A stretch of DNA of 42,611 bases from Chloroflexota bacterium (GTDB taxonomy: Bacteria; Chloroflexota; Limnocylindria; P2-11E), in assembly GCA_005883775.1 (NCBI GenBank), contig VBEU01000049.1:1-42611 (forward strand). Direction: 5' to 3'. The notes beneath the pieces were generated by a model. It did no database searches. It was not told where the DNA came from and saw nothing but the letters and a program-made list of their open reading frames with translations. Both the position numbers and the translations under genes were made by a program. Positions 16,567 to 24,997 of this stretch are shown in pieces (positions within the stretch are counted from its first letter, which is position 1; every line of letters starts with the position of its first letter).

Positions 16567-17249
16567 TCGTCCAGATCCGCGAAGCGGTAGCCGACCCCGT
16601 AGACCGTAAGCAGATAGCGCGGTCGCGCGGGATCCGACTCCAGCTTGTGCCGGATGTTCTTGACGTGCGCGTCGATCGCGCGCTCGTACGATTCGAACGC
16701 CACGCCGTGCACGGCATCGAGGAGCTGCGCCCGCGTGAAGACCCGACCCGGTTCGCCCGCCATCGTGGCCACGAGCTGGAACTCCGTCGGCGTCAGCTCG
16801 ACGACGCGGTCGCCGACCGTCGCGCGCATCCGTGGCATATCGAGCGTGAGATCTCCGACACGAACGATCTCGGTGTCGGCTCGCGGACGCTCGGTGCGGC
16901 GAAGCACTGCGCGCACGCGGGCCACGAGCTCCTTCGGGCTGAACGGCTTCGTGACGTAATCGTCCGCGCCTATCTCGAGGCCCACGAGCTTGTCGGACTC
17001 TTCGCTGCGGCCGGTGAGCATCACGATCGGAACGTTCGATTCCCGGCGGAGCGTGCGCGCGACGTCGAGACCGTCGAGCTCGGGCAAGCCCAGATCGAGC
17101 ACGACCAGGTCGGGCTTCTGCGCCCGGGCGGTGGCCAGCGCGGCTTCTCCGTCGTGCGCCACGACGACCGCGAATCCCGCGTGCTCGAGATAGTCGCGCG
17201 CGAGCTGCACGATCTTCGGCTCGTCGTCGACGACCATGACCTTCCTCAT
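16563..17249 (-). CDS. OmpR/PhoB-family response regulator
   Basis: This is a 228-residue regulator partnered with the adjacent kinase. The receiver domain has VVDDEP (acidic pocket), the phospho-acceptor Asp in DLVVLDLGLPELDG, Thr in MLTGRSEE and Lys in DYVTKPFSPKEL. The C-terminal winged helix shows LTPTEFQLVATMAGEPGRVFTRAQLLDAVHG and YGVGYRF. Start ATG 17249. A hairpin upstream (17277-17300) separates it from the preceding minus-strand gene, so kinase and regulator probably have their own promoter. Confidence 0.95.
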   Translation of the reverse strand: MRKVMVVDDEPKIVQLARDYLEHAGFAVVVAHDGEAALATARAQKPDLVVLDLGLPELDGLDVARTLRRESNVPIVMLTGRSEESDKLVGLEIGADDYVTKPFSPKELVARVRAVLRRTERPRADTEIVRVGDLTLDMPRMRATVGDRVVELTPTEFQLVATMAGEPGRVFTRAQLLDAVHGVAFESYERAIDAHVKNIRHKLESDPARPRYLLTVYGVGYRFADLDE

Positions 17250-17276
17250 CGCCGACCGAATCCTAGATAGGCCAAA

Positions 17277-17300
17277 GACGCCGGACCTGCGTCCGGCGTC
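17277..17300 (-). terminator. Hairpin terminator after the small membrane protein gene
   Basis: A perfect 10-bp stem (GACGCCGGAC / GTCCGGCGTC) encloses a four-base loop. On the minus strand it is followed by TTTGG, a short T run. It lies 18 bases past the stop of the 118-residue membrane protein and before the response regulator, where a terminator would be expected. Confidence 0.6.
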
Positions 17301-17317
17301 CCACTGGCTCCGCGCGT

Positions 17318-17674
17318 CTACCGACCGCTGGGCGGAGGCGATGTCGTACCGGTGTCCTTGGGCTTCTCACCGTGCATCTCCTTGTGCAGCTCCTCCAGCC
17401 GCTCCCGCGGACTCTGGTAGTAGCCGCCGCCCCATCCGCCGCCGTAGCGCCGTCCCCATCCCCCGAACGCGCCGCGGATCAGGGCGAAGACAAGGAAGAT
17501 GAAGAGAAGCGGAAAGAGGAACCCGAACCCTCCGAAGAAGAAGGGGTGGTAGTAGAGGGCCGGAGCGACCGCGGTACCGGTCGTCGCAAGCCCCTGGGCG
17601 ACCCCCAGCTGATATGCGCCGATGCCGACGATCGCAGCGATCGCGAGCGTCACGATGATCCCGAAGCCTCGCAT
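17318..17674 (-). CDS. Small Gly/Tyr-rich membrane protein
   Basis: This is a 118-residue protein with an N-terminal helix (IIVTLAIAAIVGIGAYQLG), a second hydrophobic stretch rich in Phe (HPFFFGGFGFLFPLLFIFLVFALI), a Gly/Tyr/Trp-rich linker and a short amphipathic C-terminal segment (PRERLEELHKEMHGE) that resembles a SHOCT motif. Its start, ATG 17674, has a clear AGGAG ribosome site. Such proteins are often found beside two-component or envelope-stress genes. No function is assigned; association with the neighbouring kinase pair is inference from proximity only. Confidence 0.7.
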   Translation of the reverse strand: MRGFGIIVTLAIAAIVGIGAYQLGVAQGLATTGTAVAPALYYHPFFFGGFGFLFPLLFIFLVFALIRGAFGGWGRRYGGGWGGGYYQSPRERLEELHKEMHGEKPKDTGTTSPPPSGR

Positions 17675-17761
17675 TGGTGTCTCCTTTTTGACGATGGCGT
17701 CGAGGAGAAGGGTCCCGCGGAGTGATGAACTGGCTATGAAGGAGCCGCGGAGAGTCGGATT

Positions 17762-18310
17762 TCAGCGCAGGACGCTATCGAGCCAGCGCGCGGCCGCCGC
17801 GACCGCTTCCGGCTCGCGGGCCCCGAAATCGTGGCCGGCTCCGGCGATGCGGACGAGGTCGATCCGCGGATTGTTCGCCGCAAGGCGCTCGAGGATCGCA
17901 AAAGGCCCGAGCTCGTCTGTGTCGCCCTGCACGACGAGCGTCGGGCACACCGTCGCCGCGAGCGCGGCCTCGTCGCGCGGCCGGGGACGCCTCGGTGGGG
18001 CGATCGGGTGGCCGAGGATCACGAGCGCGTCGGGTGGCTCTCGCTCGGCGAGGAATGCCGCGATACGGCCGCCGAACGAGCGGCCGACGAGAGCGACCCG
18101 CTCGTGGCCTTCGGCGCGTAGCGCGTCACGCGCAGTGCGAAGGTCCGCCATCTCCGAGACGTAATCCTTGCTCGGCCGCGACCCGCGGGTGCGAAAGGTG
18201 ATCGCCCGCGGCTCGATGCCAAAGCTCTCGAGAGCGGACGTGAGTGCCCGGAGGATCGGCTGCTCCGCGGTGCCGCCGTAGCCCGGGGCAAGGACCGCCG
18301 CTCGTTTCAA
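17762..18310 (-). CDS. Small alpha/beta-hydrolase (dienelactone-hydrolase-like)
   Basis: This is a 182-residue cytosolic hydrolase. The nucleophile elbow GRSFGGR (Ser near residue 78), a candidate acid in GDTDELGP and the histidine in GAGHDF form a plausible triad. Length and pattern resemble the KANL3/Tex30-like and dienelactone-hydrolase groups; the substrate is unknown. Translation begins at TTG 18310, overlapping the ligD stop by four bases (TTGA), so it is probably translated together with ligD. A functional link to end joining is not implied by the sequence. Confidence 0.8.
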   Translation of the reverse strand: MKRAAVLAPGYGGTAEQPILRALTSALESFGIEPRAITFRTRGSRPSKDYVSEMADLRTARDALRAEGHERVALVGRSFGGRIAAFLAEREPPDALVILGHPIAPPRRPRPRDEAALAATVCPTLVVQGDTDELGPFAILERLAANNPRIDLVRIAGAGHDFGAREPEAVAAAARWLDSVLR

Positions 18311-20700
18311 GCCGGCGGCTTCGGCAGCTTCTGCGCGAGGGCGAGCGATGGGCTCAACAGGTCGCCGACCGCATCGAGGCGAGCCGACATGTTGATCATC
18401 GTGAATGCGTCGGGCCGGCCGAGCGAGGCGATCTCCTCCCAGCGAAGCGGTGCCGAGACCGGGGCGCGCCGGATCGGACGAACGCTGTAGGGACCTGCCG
18501 TCGACTTCGCGCGCGTGTTCTGCAGGTAATCGATGTAGATCCCCCGCCGCTTCGCCTTACTGAACTCGAGCGTGACGAGCTTCGGCAGCCTCTCCCGTGC
18601 GAGCTGGCCTACGCGAAGCGCGAACGCGCGGCTTTCTTCGAAGCTGTACCGGCGAGCGATCGGGACCAGCACATGGATCCCGCGAGACCCCGTCGTCTTT
18701 GGGAAGCCGATCAGGCCGAGGTCGTCGAGGACAGCCTTGACAACGTGTGCGACCTCCTTCACGTCGTCCCAGGTCGCACCCTCCGCCGGATCGAGGTCGA
18801 TCATGACGTTGTCGGGTTTTTCCGGATCGTCGACACGCGCGAGCCGGGGATGGATCTCGATCGCGGTGTAGTTCGCCATCCATACAAGGGTCGCCATGTC
18901 GTTGGCGAGGACGTACGCGTTCTCCGGCTCGAGTGGATCCGTCCAGCTCTTGATCCACTCGGGCGTGAAGCCGGGCTTGTTCTTTTGATAGAAGTGGGTG
19001 CCGTGGATGCCGTCGGGAAACGGCTTCAGCGTGAGCGGCCGGTCGCGAAGCCAGGGCACCAGGTACGGCGAGACCTCGGTGTAGTACCGGACGAGATCTG
19101 CCTTGGTGTAACCATCCTCGGGGAAGAGGACCTTCTCGAGGTTCGTCAGCTTGATGCGTTTGCCCTCGACCTCCAGAACCGACGGGACGCGTGCACCCTG
19201 GTCGCCGTTGTCCGACGGAGCGCGGGCCGTCGTCGCCGCGCGCTTGGCGGCCTCCTGCGCCTTTCTCGCCGACTCGCGCCGCTCCTCACCCGTCGCATCA
19301 CGCGGATCGACGTCCTGGCGAAGGCCGCGATAGGTCGGATGCCGGAGCGTGCCGTCGCGCGTGATCTCCGCATACTCGACCTCGCAGACGAGCTCGGGCA
19401 GGCACCATCGCGCCGGCTGATTCGTCCTCGGCTTCGTCGCGAACGGCGACGTCGGTGACTCGTGCTCCTCCAGGATCCGCAAAAGATCGCGAAGCGTTCG
19501 CTCGTCGAATCCGGTGCCAACGTGCCCCACCGGCTGGAGCTTGCCATCGCGATACACGCCGAGCAGGAGCGCGCCGAGCGTCTTGGTGCGACCGCCCTGG
19601 CCCGCCGTCCATCCGCCGACCACGCACTCCATCGTGCGGAACGCCTTGATCTTCACCCACGCCGGCGAGCGCGCGCCCGGTAGATACATCGAGTCGAGGC
19701 GTTTCGCGACGATCCCTTCGATGCCCTGCTCGCGCGCCGCTTCGAAGAGCGCAACGCCGGTGCCGGGGAATCCCTCGCTGCGCCGGATCGAGCCCATCGG
19801 GGTGAGAGCCTCGTCGAGCCGCCGCAGACGCTCGCGCAGGGGCTTTCGCGTGAGGTCTTCACCGTCGGCATAGAGGATGTCGAAGACCTCGTAGATGACC
19901 GGCGTGGACCGGCGCAGCTTGCGCACGGTGCTCTCGTCGCTCACGTGCATGCGCGGCTGCAGGCGCTGGAAGCTCGGGACACCCTTCTCGTCCAGCGCGA
20001 CGACCTCGCCGTCGAGGATGGCGTGGTAGGCGCCGGTCAATGCCTCCGCGACCTGCGTGGCCTCCGGATACTGCTTGGTGCAGTCGAGGAGATTCCGCGT
20101 TTGGAGACGCACCTCACCGCCGTCGACGAAGGCGATCGTGCGGACACCGTCCCACTTCGGTTCATAAGTGAAGTCCGGCGAGTCGAATGGCTCCTCCGCC
20201 GCGGACGCGAGCATCGGCTCGATCTTTGAGAGAAGCGGATCGTTCTTCGGCGGAGTGCCGTGCTTGATCATCAGCCAGTCGCGGCCCTCGTTCTGCTTCG
20301 TCTGCACGATGACCCATTCGCCGTCCAGACGCGTGCCCTTCATCTTTATCTTCAGCTCGTTCGGCTTTTCCTCGATGAGCTCGTATGTGCCGGTGTCCCA
20401 GATCGTCATCGAGCCCGCGCCGTAACCATCGGGGATCACGCCGTGGAACGTCAGGTACTCGATCGGATGGTCCTCGGTGTGGACCGCGAGCCGCCGCTTT
20501 CCCGCCTCGAGGGGCGGGCCATTCGGGACGGCCCACGATGCGAGGATGCCGCGCATCTCGAGGCGAACATCCCAGTGAAGCCGTGTCGCGTGGTGCCGAT
20601 GCACGACGTAGCGGCGCGTCTCCTGGCCCTTCGGCTGTTTGCCTTTGGGTTCAGGACTACGGCCGAAGTCGCGTTTGCGCTGGTACTCGGTGAGGCTCAA
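18307..20700 (-). CDS. ligD: Multifunctional ATP-dependent DNA ligase D (PE-LIG-POL)
   Basis: This is the end-processing ligase of bacterial non-homologous end joining, 797 residues. Domain order is phosphoesterase (1-150; His42, Asp44, Arg46 and His74 in RLHWDVRLEM and LAVHTED), ligase (160-480; catalytic Lys182 in EPKWDGVR, GIVAKR, WVKIK) and archaeo-eukaryotic primase-type polymerase (about 510-797; LTNLEKVLFPEDG, DLDPA, GSRGIHVLVP). All catalytic motifs seen are intact. The order matches the Pseudomonas type rather than the mycobacterial POL-PE-LIG. A charged linker separates LIG and POL. Start TTG 20700 gives the typical N-terminus LSLTEYQRKRDFGRSPEP. Ku is encoded 2.1 kb away on the opposite strand. 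Confidence 0.96.
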   Translation of the reverse strand: MSLTEYQRKRDFGRSPEPKGKQPKGQETRRYVVHRHHATRLHWDVRLEMRGILASWAVPNGPPLEAGKRRLAVHTEDHPIEYLTFHGVIPDGYGAGSMTIWDTGTYELIEEKPNELKIKMKGTRLDGEWVIVQTKQNEGRDWLMIKHGTPPKNDPLLSKIEPMLASAAEEPFDSPDFTYEPKWDGVRTIAFVDGGEVRLQTRNLLDCTKQYPEATQVAEALTGAYHAILDGEVVALDEKGVPSFQRLQPRMHVSDESTVRKLRRSTPVIYEVFDILYADGEDLTRKPLRERLRRLDEALTPMGSIRRSEGFPGTGVALFEAAREQGIEGIVAKRLDSMYLPGARSPAWVKIKAFRTMECVVGGWTAGQGGRTKTLGALLLGVYRDGKLQPVGHVGTGFDERTLRDLLRILEEHESPTSPFATKPRTNQPARWCLPELVCEVEYAEITRDGTLRHPTYRGLRQDVDPRDATGEERRESARKAQEAAKRAATTARAPSDNGDQGARVPSVLEVEGKRIKLTNLEKVLFPEDGYTKADLVRYYTEVSPYLVPWLRDRPLTLKPFPDGIHGTHFYQKNKPGFTPEWIKSWTDPLEPENAYVLANDMATLVWMANYTAIEIHPRLARVDDPEKPDNVMIDLDPAEGATWDDVKEVAHVVKAVLDDLGLIGFPKTTGSRGIHVLVPIARRYSFEESRAFALRVGQLARERLPKLVTLEFSKAKRRGIYIDYLQNTRAKSTAGPYSVRPIRRAPVSAPLRWEEIASLGRPDAFTMINMSARLDAVGDLLSPSLALAQKLPKPPA

Positions 20701-20735
20701 TCTGTGGCCTTCGCCATTGTCGGGGAGGTCGCATC

Positions 20736-22367
20736 GTGACGTCCGCGCCGTTCTCGTCGCTCGTCAAGGACTACCTCGATGAGCGCTACGAGGAATCGCC
20801 GACCTGGGCCAGCATGCTCGGCCTCACCGCCTACGACGAGCGGTCGGAGGACCTCTCGGCGGAAGCGTTCCGCCGTCGCGAGGCCGCCGTTCGCGATTGG
20901 ACCAAGCGTCTGGCCGCGATTCCCGACGATGGCCTCAGCCCGGACGAACGCATCGACCGCGACGTGATCCTGGCGTCCCTGCGTGGCCGGGAGCTCACCC
21001 AGCCGCGTCTCGAGTGGAAACGTCAGCCAAATACCTATCTGAATCCCTCGCTCGGCGGAGTCTTCACTCTCTTCCTGCACCGTCTGCGGCCGGAGCGCGA
21101 CCTGGCCGAGGCGGCGCGCGCTCGTCTCCTCGGCGTCACGCGGCAGGTCGCCGACGGCAAAGCGAACCTGGATTTCGCGCTCGTACCGCGTATCTACGTG
21201 GACCGCGCGATTGGACAGGCGAAGGCCGCCGCCCGCTACGCGCTCGAGCTCGTGCCGCAGGAGGTGAAGGATCCGACGCTCCGGCAGAAGGTTGCAGAGG
21301 CGGGCGCGACGGCAGCGGGGTCGTTCGAAGACTTTGCCGCGTTTCTCGAGACGAACAAGGCGCGCGCCGCCGGGGACTATGCCATCGGCGAGGAGCTCTA
21401 CACGGCACTCCTGCGCGAGAAGGAGCTCCTTCCGTACGGCGTCCGCGAGCTTCAGGCTCGCGGACGCGAGCAATATGACCTGCTCTCGAACGAGGCGAAC
21501 AGGATCGCCGGTCAGATAGACGGAGGCGGCACGTGGACCGAGGTCTGCGAGCGCCTGAACCGGGTGCACGCGCCGACACCCGACGCGATGCGGGCTGAGT
21601 ACGAGGAGTGGACCGAACGCGCGCGCTCCTTTCTCGCGGACACCGGCCTCGTCACGCTTCCCCCGGGCGAGCGCTGCACGGTCGAACCGTCACCTCACTA
21701 CCAGCGTCCGATCCAGGCGGTCGCGAGCTACAACCAGCCGCCCGCGTTCAGCGATTCGCTGCACGGCCACTTCTTCGTGCCCTACCCGCCCGACGGAACA
21801 CCACCCGACGAGGTGCAGAAGCGCCTCGAGGGCAACTGCAGTGCGGGCATCCCCACGACGGCGGTCCACGAGGCCTACCCGGGACACCACTGGCACCTCG
21901 TGATGGCGAAGCAGAACCGCTCGTCAATTCGCCGGACGCACTTCACTTCATATTTCGCCGAAGGCTGGGGTCTCTACGCGGAGCGCGTCATGCGCGAGCA
22001 AGGCTTCTTCTCCGATCCCCGACACCTTTTGTTCCAGTACGAGGCGACGCTGTTTCGCGCCGCGCGCATCGTCGTGGACACCGCGCTGCACATGAACGAG
22101 ATGACCTTCGACGAGGCCGTTGATTTCATGGTCAAGAACGGGAACCTCACACCGCCGAACGCGAAGGCCGAGGTCGGACGGTACTGCTCGTGGCCGACGC
22201 AGGCGTCGAGCTACCTGACCGGGATGCTTGAGATCATCGACATCCGCACGCGATGGCTCGCCAAGCGCGGGTCGGCGGACCGCGGTGCGCTCCGCGCATT
22301 CCACGACGCGATCACGTCGACCGGCTCGATCCCGACCTCACTCGCGGAGCGGGCGATCGCGAGCTAA
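20736..22367 (+). CDS. DUF885 family protein, predicted metallopeptidase
   Basis: This is a 543-residue protein of the DUF885 family. The conserved HEAYPGHHWH near residue 380 resembles a zinc-peptidase HExxH-type site, and FAEGWGLYAERVM supplies a second conserved Glu. No signal peptide is visible, so it is probably cytosolic. The start is GTG 20736 with a good GGGGAGG ribosome site, only 35 bases from the divergent ligD start. The stop is four bases before the DUF1232 gene. Its presence inside the end-joining cluster may be fortuitous; no family role in repair is known to me. Confidence 0.85.
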   Translation: MTSAPFSSLVKDYLDERYEESPTWASMLGLTAYDERSEDLSAEAFRRREAAVRDWTKRLAAIPDDGLSPDERIDRDVILASLRGRELTQPRLEWKRQPNTYLNPSLGGVFTLFLHRLRPERDLAEAARARLLGVTRQVADGKANLDFALVPRIYVDRAIGQAKAAARYALELVPQEVKDPTLRQKVAEAGATAAGSFEDFAAFLETNKARAAGDYAIGEELYTALLREKELLPYGVRELQARGREQYDLLSNEANRIAGQIDGGGTWTEVCERLNRVHAPTPDAMRAEYEEWTERARSFLADTGLVTLPPGERCTVEPSPHYQRPIQAVASYNQPPAFSDSLHGHFFVPYPPDGTPPDEVQKRLEGNCSAGIPTTAVHEAYPGHHWHLVMAKQNRSSIRRTHFTSYFAEGWGLYAERVMREQGFFSDPRHLLFQYEATLFRAARIVVDTALHMNEMTFDEAVDFMVKNGNLTPPNAKAEVGRYCSWPTQASSYLTGMLEIIDIRTRWLAKRGSADRGALRAFHDAITSTGSIPTSLAERAIAS

Positions 22368-22371
22368 CGAC

Positions 22372-22794
22372 GTGGATCTTCCGCTCTGGGCCCAGATCCT
22401 TCTCGTCCTTATCGTGGTCTGGATCGTCGTCGCCGTGGCACTCGTCATCGCCGGTCGCGTCCTCCTCGCGCGCGAGCTCGCGCTCGTCCTTCCGAATCTC
22501 GTACGTCTCTTCACCGGCCTGCTTCGCGACGGGCGCGTCCCGATCCGCGCGAAGATCGTGCTTGGACTCGCTACTCTCTGGCTCGGGTCGCCGATCGACC
22601 TCATCCCCGACTTCGTGCCGATCGCCGGGCAGTTCGACGATGCGATCGTCGCCGCCCTCGCCCTTCGCTTCGTCCTTCGCACGACTGACGGCGTGGTCGT
22701 CCGTGAACACTGGCATGGGGACCCCGCCACGCTCGAACGGCTGCTTCGGATCGTCTCCTGGGGCGGCCGTGGCGCCCCGCGTGCGCTTCCTTGA
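22372..22794 (+). CDS. DUF1232 (YkvA-like) membrane protein
   Basis: This is a 140-residue protein with an N-terminal transmembrane helix (WAQILLVLIVVWIVVAVALVIAG) and the DUF1232 core (KIVLGLATLWLGSPIDLIPDFVPIAGQFDDAIVAALAL). The SPIDLIPDFVP motif is diagnostic. Its role is unknown in the family. The GTG at 22372 lies four bases after the DUF885 stop, so the two are probably translated from one mRNA. The frame is open upstream, but only this start gives the expected N-terminus. Confidence 0.8.
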   Translation: MDLPLWAQILLVLIVVWIVVAVALVIAGRVLLARELALVLPNLVRLFTGLLRDGRVPIRAKIVLGLATLWLGSPIDLIPDFVPIAGQFDDAIVAALALRFVLRTTDGVVVREHWHGDPATLERLLRIVSWGGRGAPRALP

Positions 22795-22810
22795 CCTAGC
22801 CGTTACGATC

Positions 22811-22826
22811 GCGCGGCTAGCCGCGC
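22811..22826. repeat. 16-bp perfect palindrome upstream of ku
   Basis: GCGCGGCTAGCCGCGC is a perfect palindrome 36 bases before the ku start. It could be an operator or part of a hairpin; after it comes an A-rich stretch, not a T run, so it is not a plus-strand intrinsic terminator. Confidence 0.5.
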
Positions 22827-22861
22827 GGAAAAAGCAAAGCGGCTCACGAGGTGATTGGGGA

Positions 22862-23704
22862 ATGCCACGATCGATTTGGAAAGGCGTCATGAGCTTCGGG
22901 ATGGTCGCCATCCCGGTGCGCCTGTATCTCGCGACCGAGAGCTCCAGCAAGGTGTCGTTCAATCTTCTTTGCCCGGAGCACCGGAGCCGCATCAAGAACA
23001 AAAGGTGGTGCGTCGAGGGCGATCACGAGGTTGCGTGGGGCGACGTCGTGCGCGGATACGAATACGAGAAGGGCAACTACGTCGAGCTCACCGACGAGGA
23101 TCTCGAGAAGCTTCCCCTTCGCTCGAGCAAGGCCATCGATATCACCGGATTCATCAAGGATGAGGAGCTCCCCGGCGCGCTCTATTACCAGTCGGCCTAC
23201 TACCTCGAACCGGAGAAATCGGCGGAGAAACCGTACGCCCTCCTGAACAAGACGCTCGAGAAGACCGGACGCGTCGCCATCGCGAAGTTCGCGCTGCGCG
23301 ACCGCGAACGTCTTGTCTCGGTGCGTCCACTCGACGGGGCGCTCCTCATGAACACGCTCCACTGGCCGGACGAGATCCGATCGACGGAGGACCTCGATGT
23401 GCCGGAGGACGTGAAGGTCTCGCCGGCCGAGCTCAAGATGGCCGAGAACCTCGTCGGCATGATGGCGAGCGAGTTCGAGCCGTCCGAGTACAAGGACGAG
23501 TACAAGCAGGCGGTCCTGAAGCTGGTCGAGGCGAAGGTCCAGAAGAAAGAGGTCATCGAGGCACCCGAGCCCGAGGCGGAGACCACGGTGGTCGATCTCA
23601 TGTCGGCTCTCAAGGCCTCGGTCGAGAAGGCCAAGAAAGGCGAGGCCAAGACAAAGCGCGCAGCGGCGTCATCCTCGCGGACCGCGCGCAAAAAGGCTTC
23701 TTAG
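22862..23704 (+). CDS. ku: Ku protein for non-homologous end joining
   Basis: This is a homodimeric DNA-end-binding protein that recruits LigD to double-strand breaks (280 residues). The family N-terminus MPRSIWKGVMSFGMVAIPVRLY, the CPEHRSRIKNKRWC segment, and the KPYALLNKTLEKTGRVAIAKF and LVSVRPLDGALLMNTLHW core are all present. A basic, Ala/Lys-rich C-terminal tail (KRAAASSSRTARKKAS) resembles extensions that bind DNA. ATG 22862 is preceded by GAGGTG. The second ligase gene starts 17 bases downstream, indicating co-transcription. Confidence 0.96.
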   Translation: MPRSIWKGVMSFGMVAIPVRLYLATESSSKVSFNLLCPEHRSRIKNKRWCVEGDHEVAWGDVVRGYEYEKGNYVELTDEDLEKLPLRSSKAIDITGFIKDEELPGALYYQSAYYLEPEKSAEKPYALLNKTLEKTGRVAIAKFALRDRERLVSVRPLDGALLMNTLHWPDEIRSTEDLDVPEDVKVSPAELKMAENLVGMMASEFEPSEYKDEYKQAVLKLVEAKVQKKEVIEAPEPEAETTVVDLMSALKASVEKAKKGEAKTKRAAASSSRTARKKAS

Positions 23705-23721
23705 GACCGTATCCTCGGCAG

Positions 23722-24798
23722 GTGCCGTCGCACCAAGCAGAGCGACCGGAGGGCGCCGCTCATCCGACCCTGATCGATGTCGCCGAGGCGACGAGCGCGC
23801 TCCCACGGGCGATCATCCCGATGCGCCCACGCTTGGCGGCGCGAGCCTTCAACTCGCCCGAGTACGTCTTCGAGCTGAAGTGGGACGGGATCCGAGCTCT
23901 CGCGGCACGTGACGGGAACGGACTTCGCGTGACGGATCGCGCCGGCGGCGATCTGCTTGGGGCGGTGCCCGAGCTGCAGGACCTGCGCCTGCCGGAAGGC
24001 ATGGTCGTCGACGGCGAGATCGTCGTCTGCGATTCGCGCGGCCGTCCGAGCTACGACCTCCTCGCCGGACGGCTCGGTCCCAAAGCCGCGAAGCGTGGCC
24101 GTGGCCCGATCTTCGTGGCGTTCGACCTCGTGTACGCGGAGGGCCGCCCGCTCATCTCGCGGCCACTGGCGGAGCGCCGTGCTCGCCTGCTCGGCGCGGG
24201 CATCGGCTCGCGCATCCTCGCGGTGCCGGAGCACCTGGACGACGACGGCGAGCCCTTCCTCGAAGTGGTAGCGGAGTACGGGCTCGAGGGCATCGTCGCG
24301 AAGAGGCGGGACGGACGGTACGTGCCGGGCACGCGAACCTCCGACTGGCTCAAGTGTCACGTTACGCCGCGCGCCGACGTCGTCGTCGGCGGACTCGTCG
24401 TCGACGAACAGCGGGGCGCACGGACGCTGCTCTGCGGCGTGCGCACCGACGACGGTGCGATCGTTTTTGCGGGCGACGCCTACGTGCCGCCCTTCCTTGG
24501 CGAATGGCTCGATGTGGCGACCCGTGATTTTGCGGCCATCGCCTCGCCATTCGCGACGCCGGTCGCCTTGCGCGATGGCATTCGCTTCCTGCGTCCGCGT
24601 TTGGTCGCCATCGTCGAGCACGCCGGACTCGAGAACGGAGAGCTGCGCGACGCGCGATTCCGCGGTCTGCGACTCGACGGACACCTGGATGATTGCCGCC
24701 GTGACGAGCCGGTGGAGGTCCCGTCCTACCCGCCACACACGACACGAGATCGGCCCCGACTCATCGTTTTGAACAGCCTTCCCTTCCCCGTCTCATAA
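23722..24798 (+). CDS. Second ATP-dependent DNA ligase (LigC-like, stand-alone ligase domain)
   Basis: This is a 358-residue ATP-dependent DNA ligase. The nucleotidyltransferase motif ELKWDGIR (catalytic Lys53), the DGEIVV motif, FDLVYAEG, GLEGIVAKRRDGRYVPG and WLKCHV are present, followed by an OB-fold domain (VVVGGLVVDEQRGARTLLCGV). It lacks polymerase and phosphoesterase domains, unlike LigD, and resembles the LigC class that backs up end joining or base-excision repair. Start GTG 23722 lies 17 bases after ku. It is probably co-expressed with ku. Confidence 0.9.
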   Translation: MPSHQAERPEGAAHPTLIDVAEATSALPRAIIPMRPRLAARAFNSPEYVFELKWDGIRALAARDGNGLRVTDRAGGDLLGAVPELQDLRLPEGMVVDGEIVVCDSRGRPSYDLLAGRLGPKAAKRGRGPIFVAFDLVYAEGRPLISRPLAERRARLLGAGIGSRILAVPEHLDDDGEPFLEVVAEYGLEGIVAKRRDGRYVPGTRTSDWLKCHVTPRADVVVGGLVVDEQRGARTLLCGVRTDDGAIVFAGDAYVPPFLGEWLDVATRDFAAIASPFATPVALRDGIRFLRPRLVAIVEHAGLENGELRDARFRGLRLDGHLDDCRRDEPVEVPSYPPHTTRDRPRLIVLNSLPFPVS

Positions 24799-24805
24799 AG
24801 CCTGC

Positions 24806-24879
24806 AGTGCTCGGGGCTAACGCCCTGCGCTCCGCTGCTCGTAGTGCTCATGGCTAACGCCCCTGCGCTCTGCTCCTTC
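24806..24879 (+). repeat. Two imperfect 37-base tandem repeats before pyrG
   Basis: Units starting at 24806 and 24843 share AGTGCTC, GGCTAACGCCC and TGCGCTC in the same order with a few substitutions and a one-base shift. They lie in the non-coding gap between the ligase stop and the pyrG promoter. Short GC hairpins (CTCC-TTC-GGAG and GCAGC-TTC-GCTGC) follow immediately. Confidence 0.6.
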
Positions 24880-24923
24880 GGAGTAGTCCTCGCAGCTTCG
24901 CTGCTGCGGTCTGCTGAGTCTCC

Positions 24924-24959
24924 GGCGCTCGTCAGTCCAGTGCTGGACTGACGAGCGCC
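24924..24959. repeat. Perfect 17-bp inverted repeat upstream of pyrG
   Basis: The arm GGCGCTCGTCAGTCCAG is followed two bases later by its exact complement, ending at 24959. There is no T run on either side, so it is not a standard intrinsic terminator. The right arm covers the candidate -35 of pyrG, which suggests an operator or a cruciform-forming regulatory site. Confidence 0.75.
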
Positions 24960-24972
24960 ACCTCAGTAGAAT
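24944..24972 (+). promoter_or_regulatory. Candidate pyrG promoter
   Basis: TGGACT (24944-24949, four of six matches to TTGACA) and TAGAAT (24967-24972, five of six matches to TATAAT) are separated by 17 bases. Transcription would start near 24980, giving a leader of about 18 bases ahead of the GTG at 24998. The -35 lies in the right arm of the 17-bp inverted repeat. Confidence 0.5.
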
Positions 24973-24997
24973 CAGAAAAACCCCGGAGGTCCAGCCC

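Noticed and set aside
24806..24959. CRISPR array upstream of pyrG
   Set aside because: Only two imperfect units, no spacers of regular size and no cas genes nearby.
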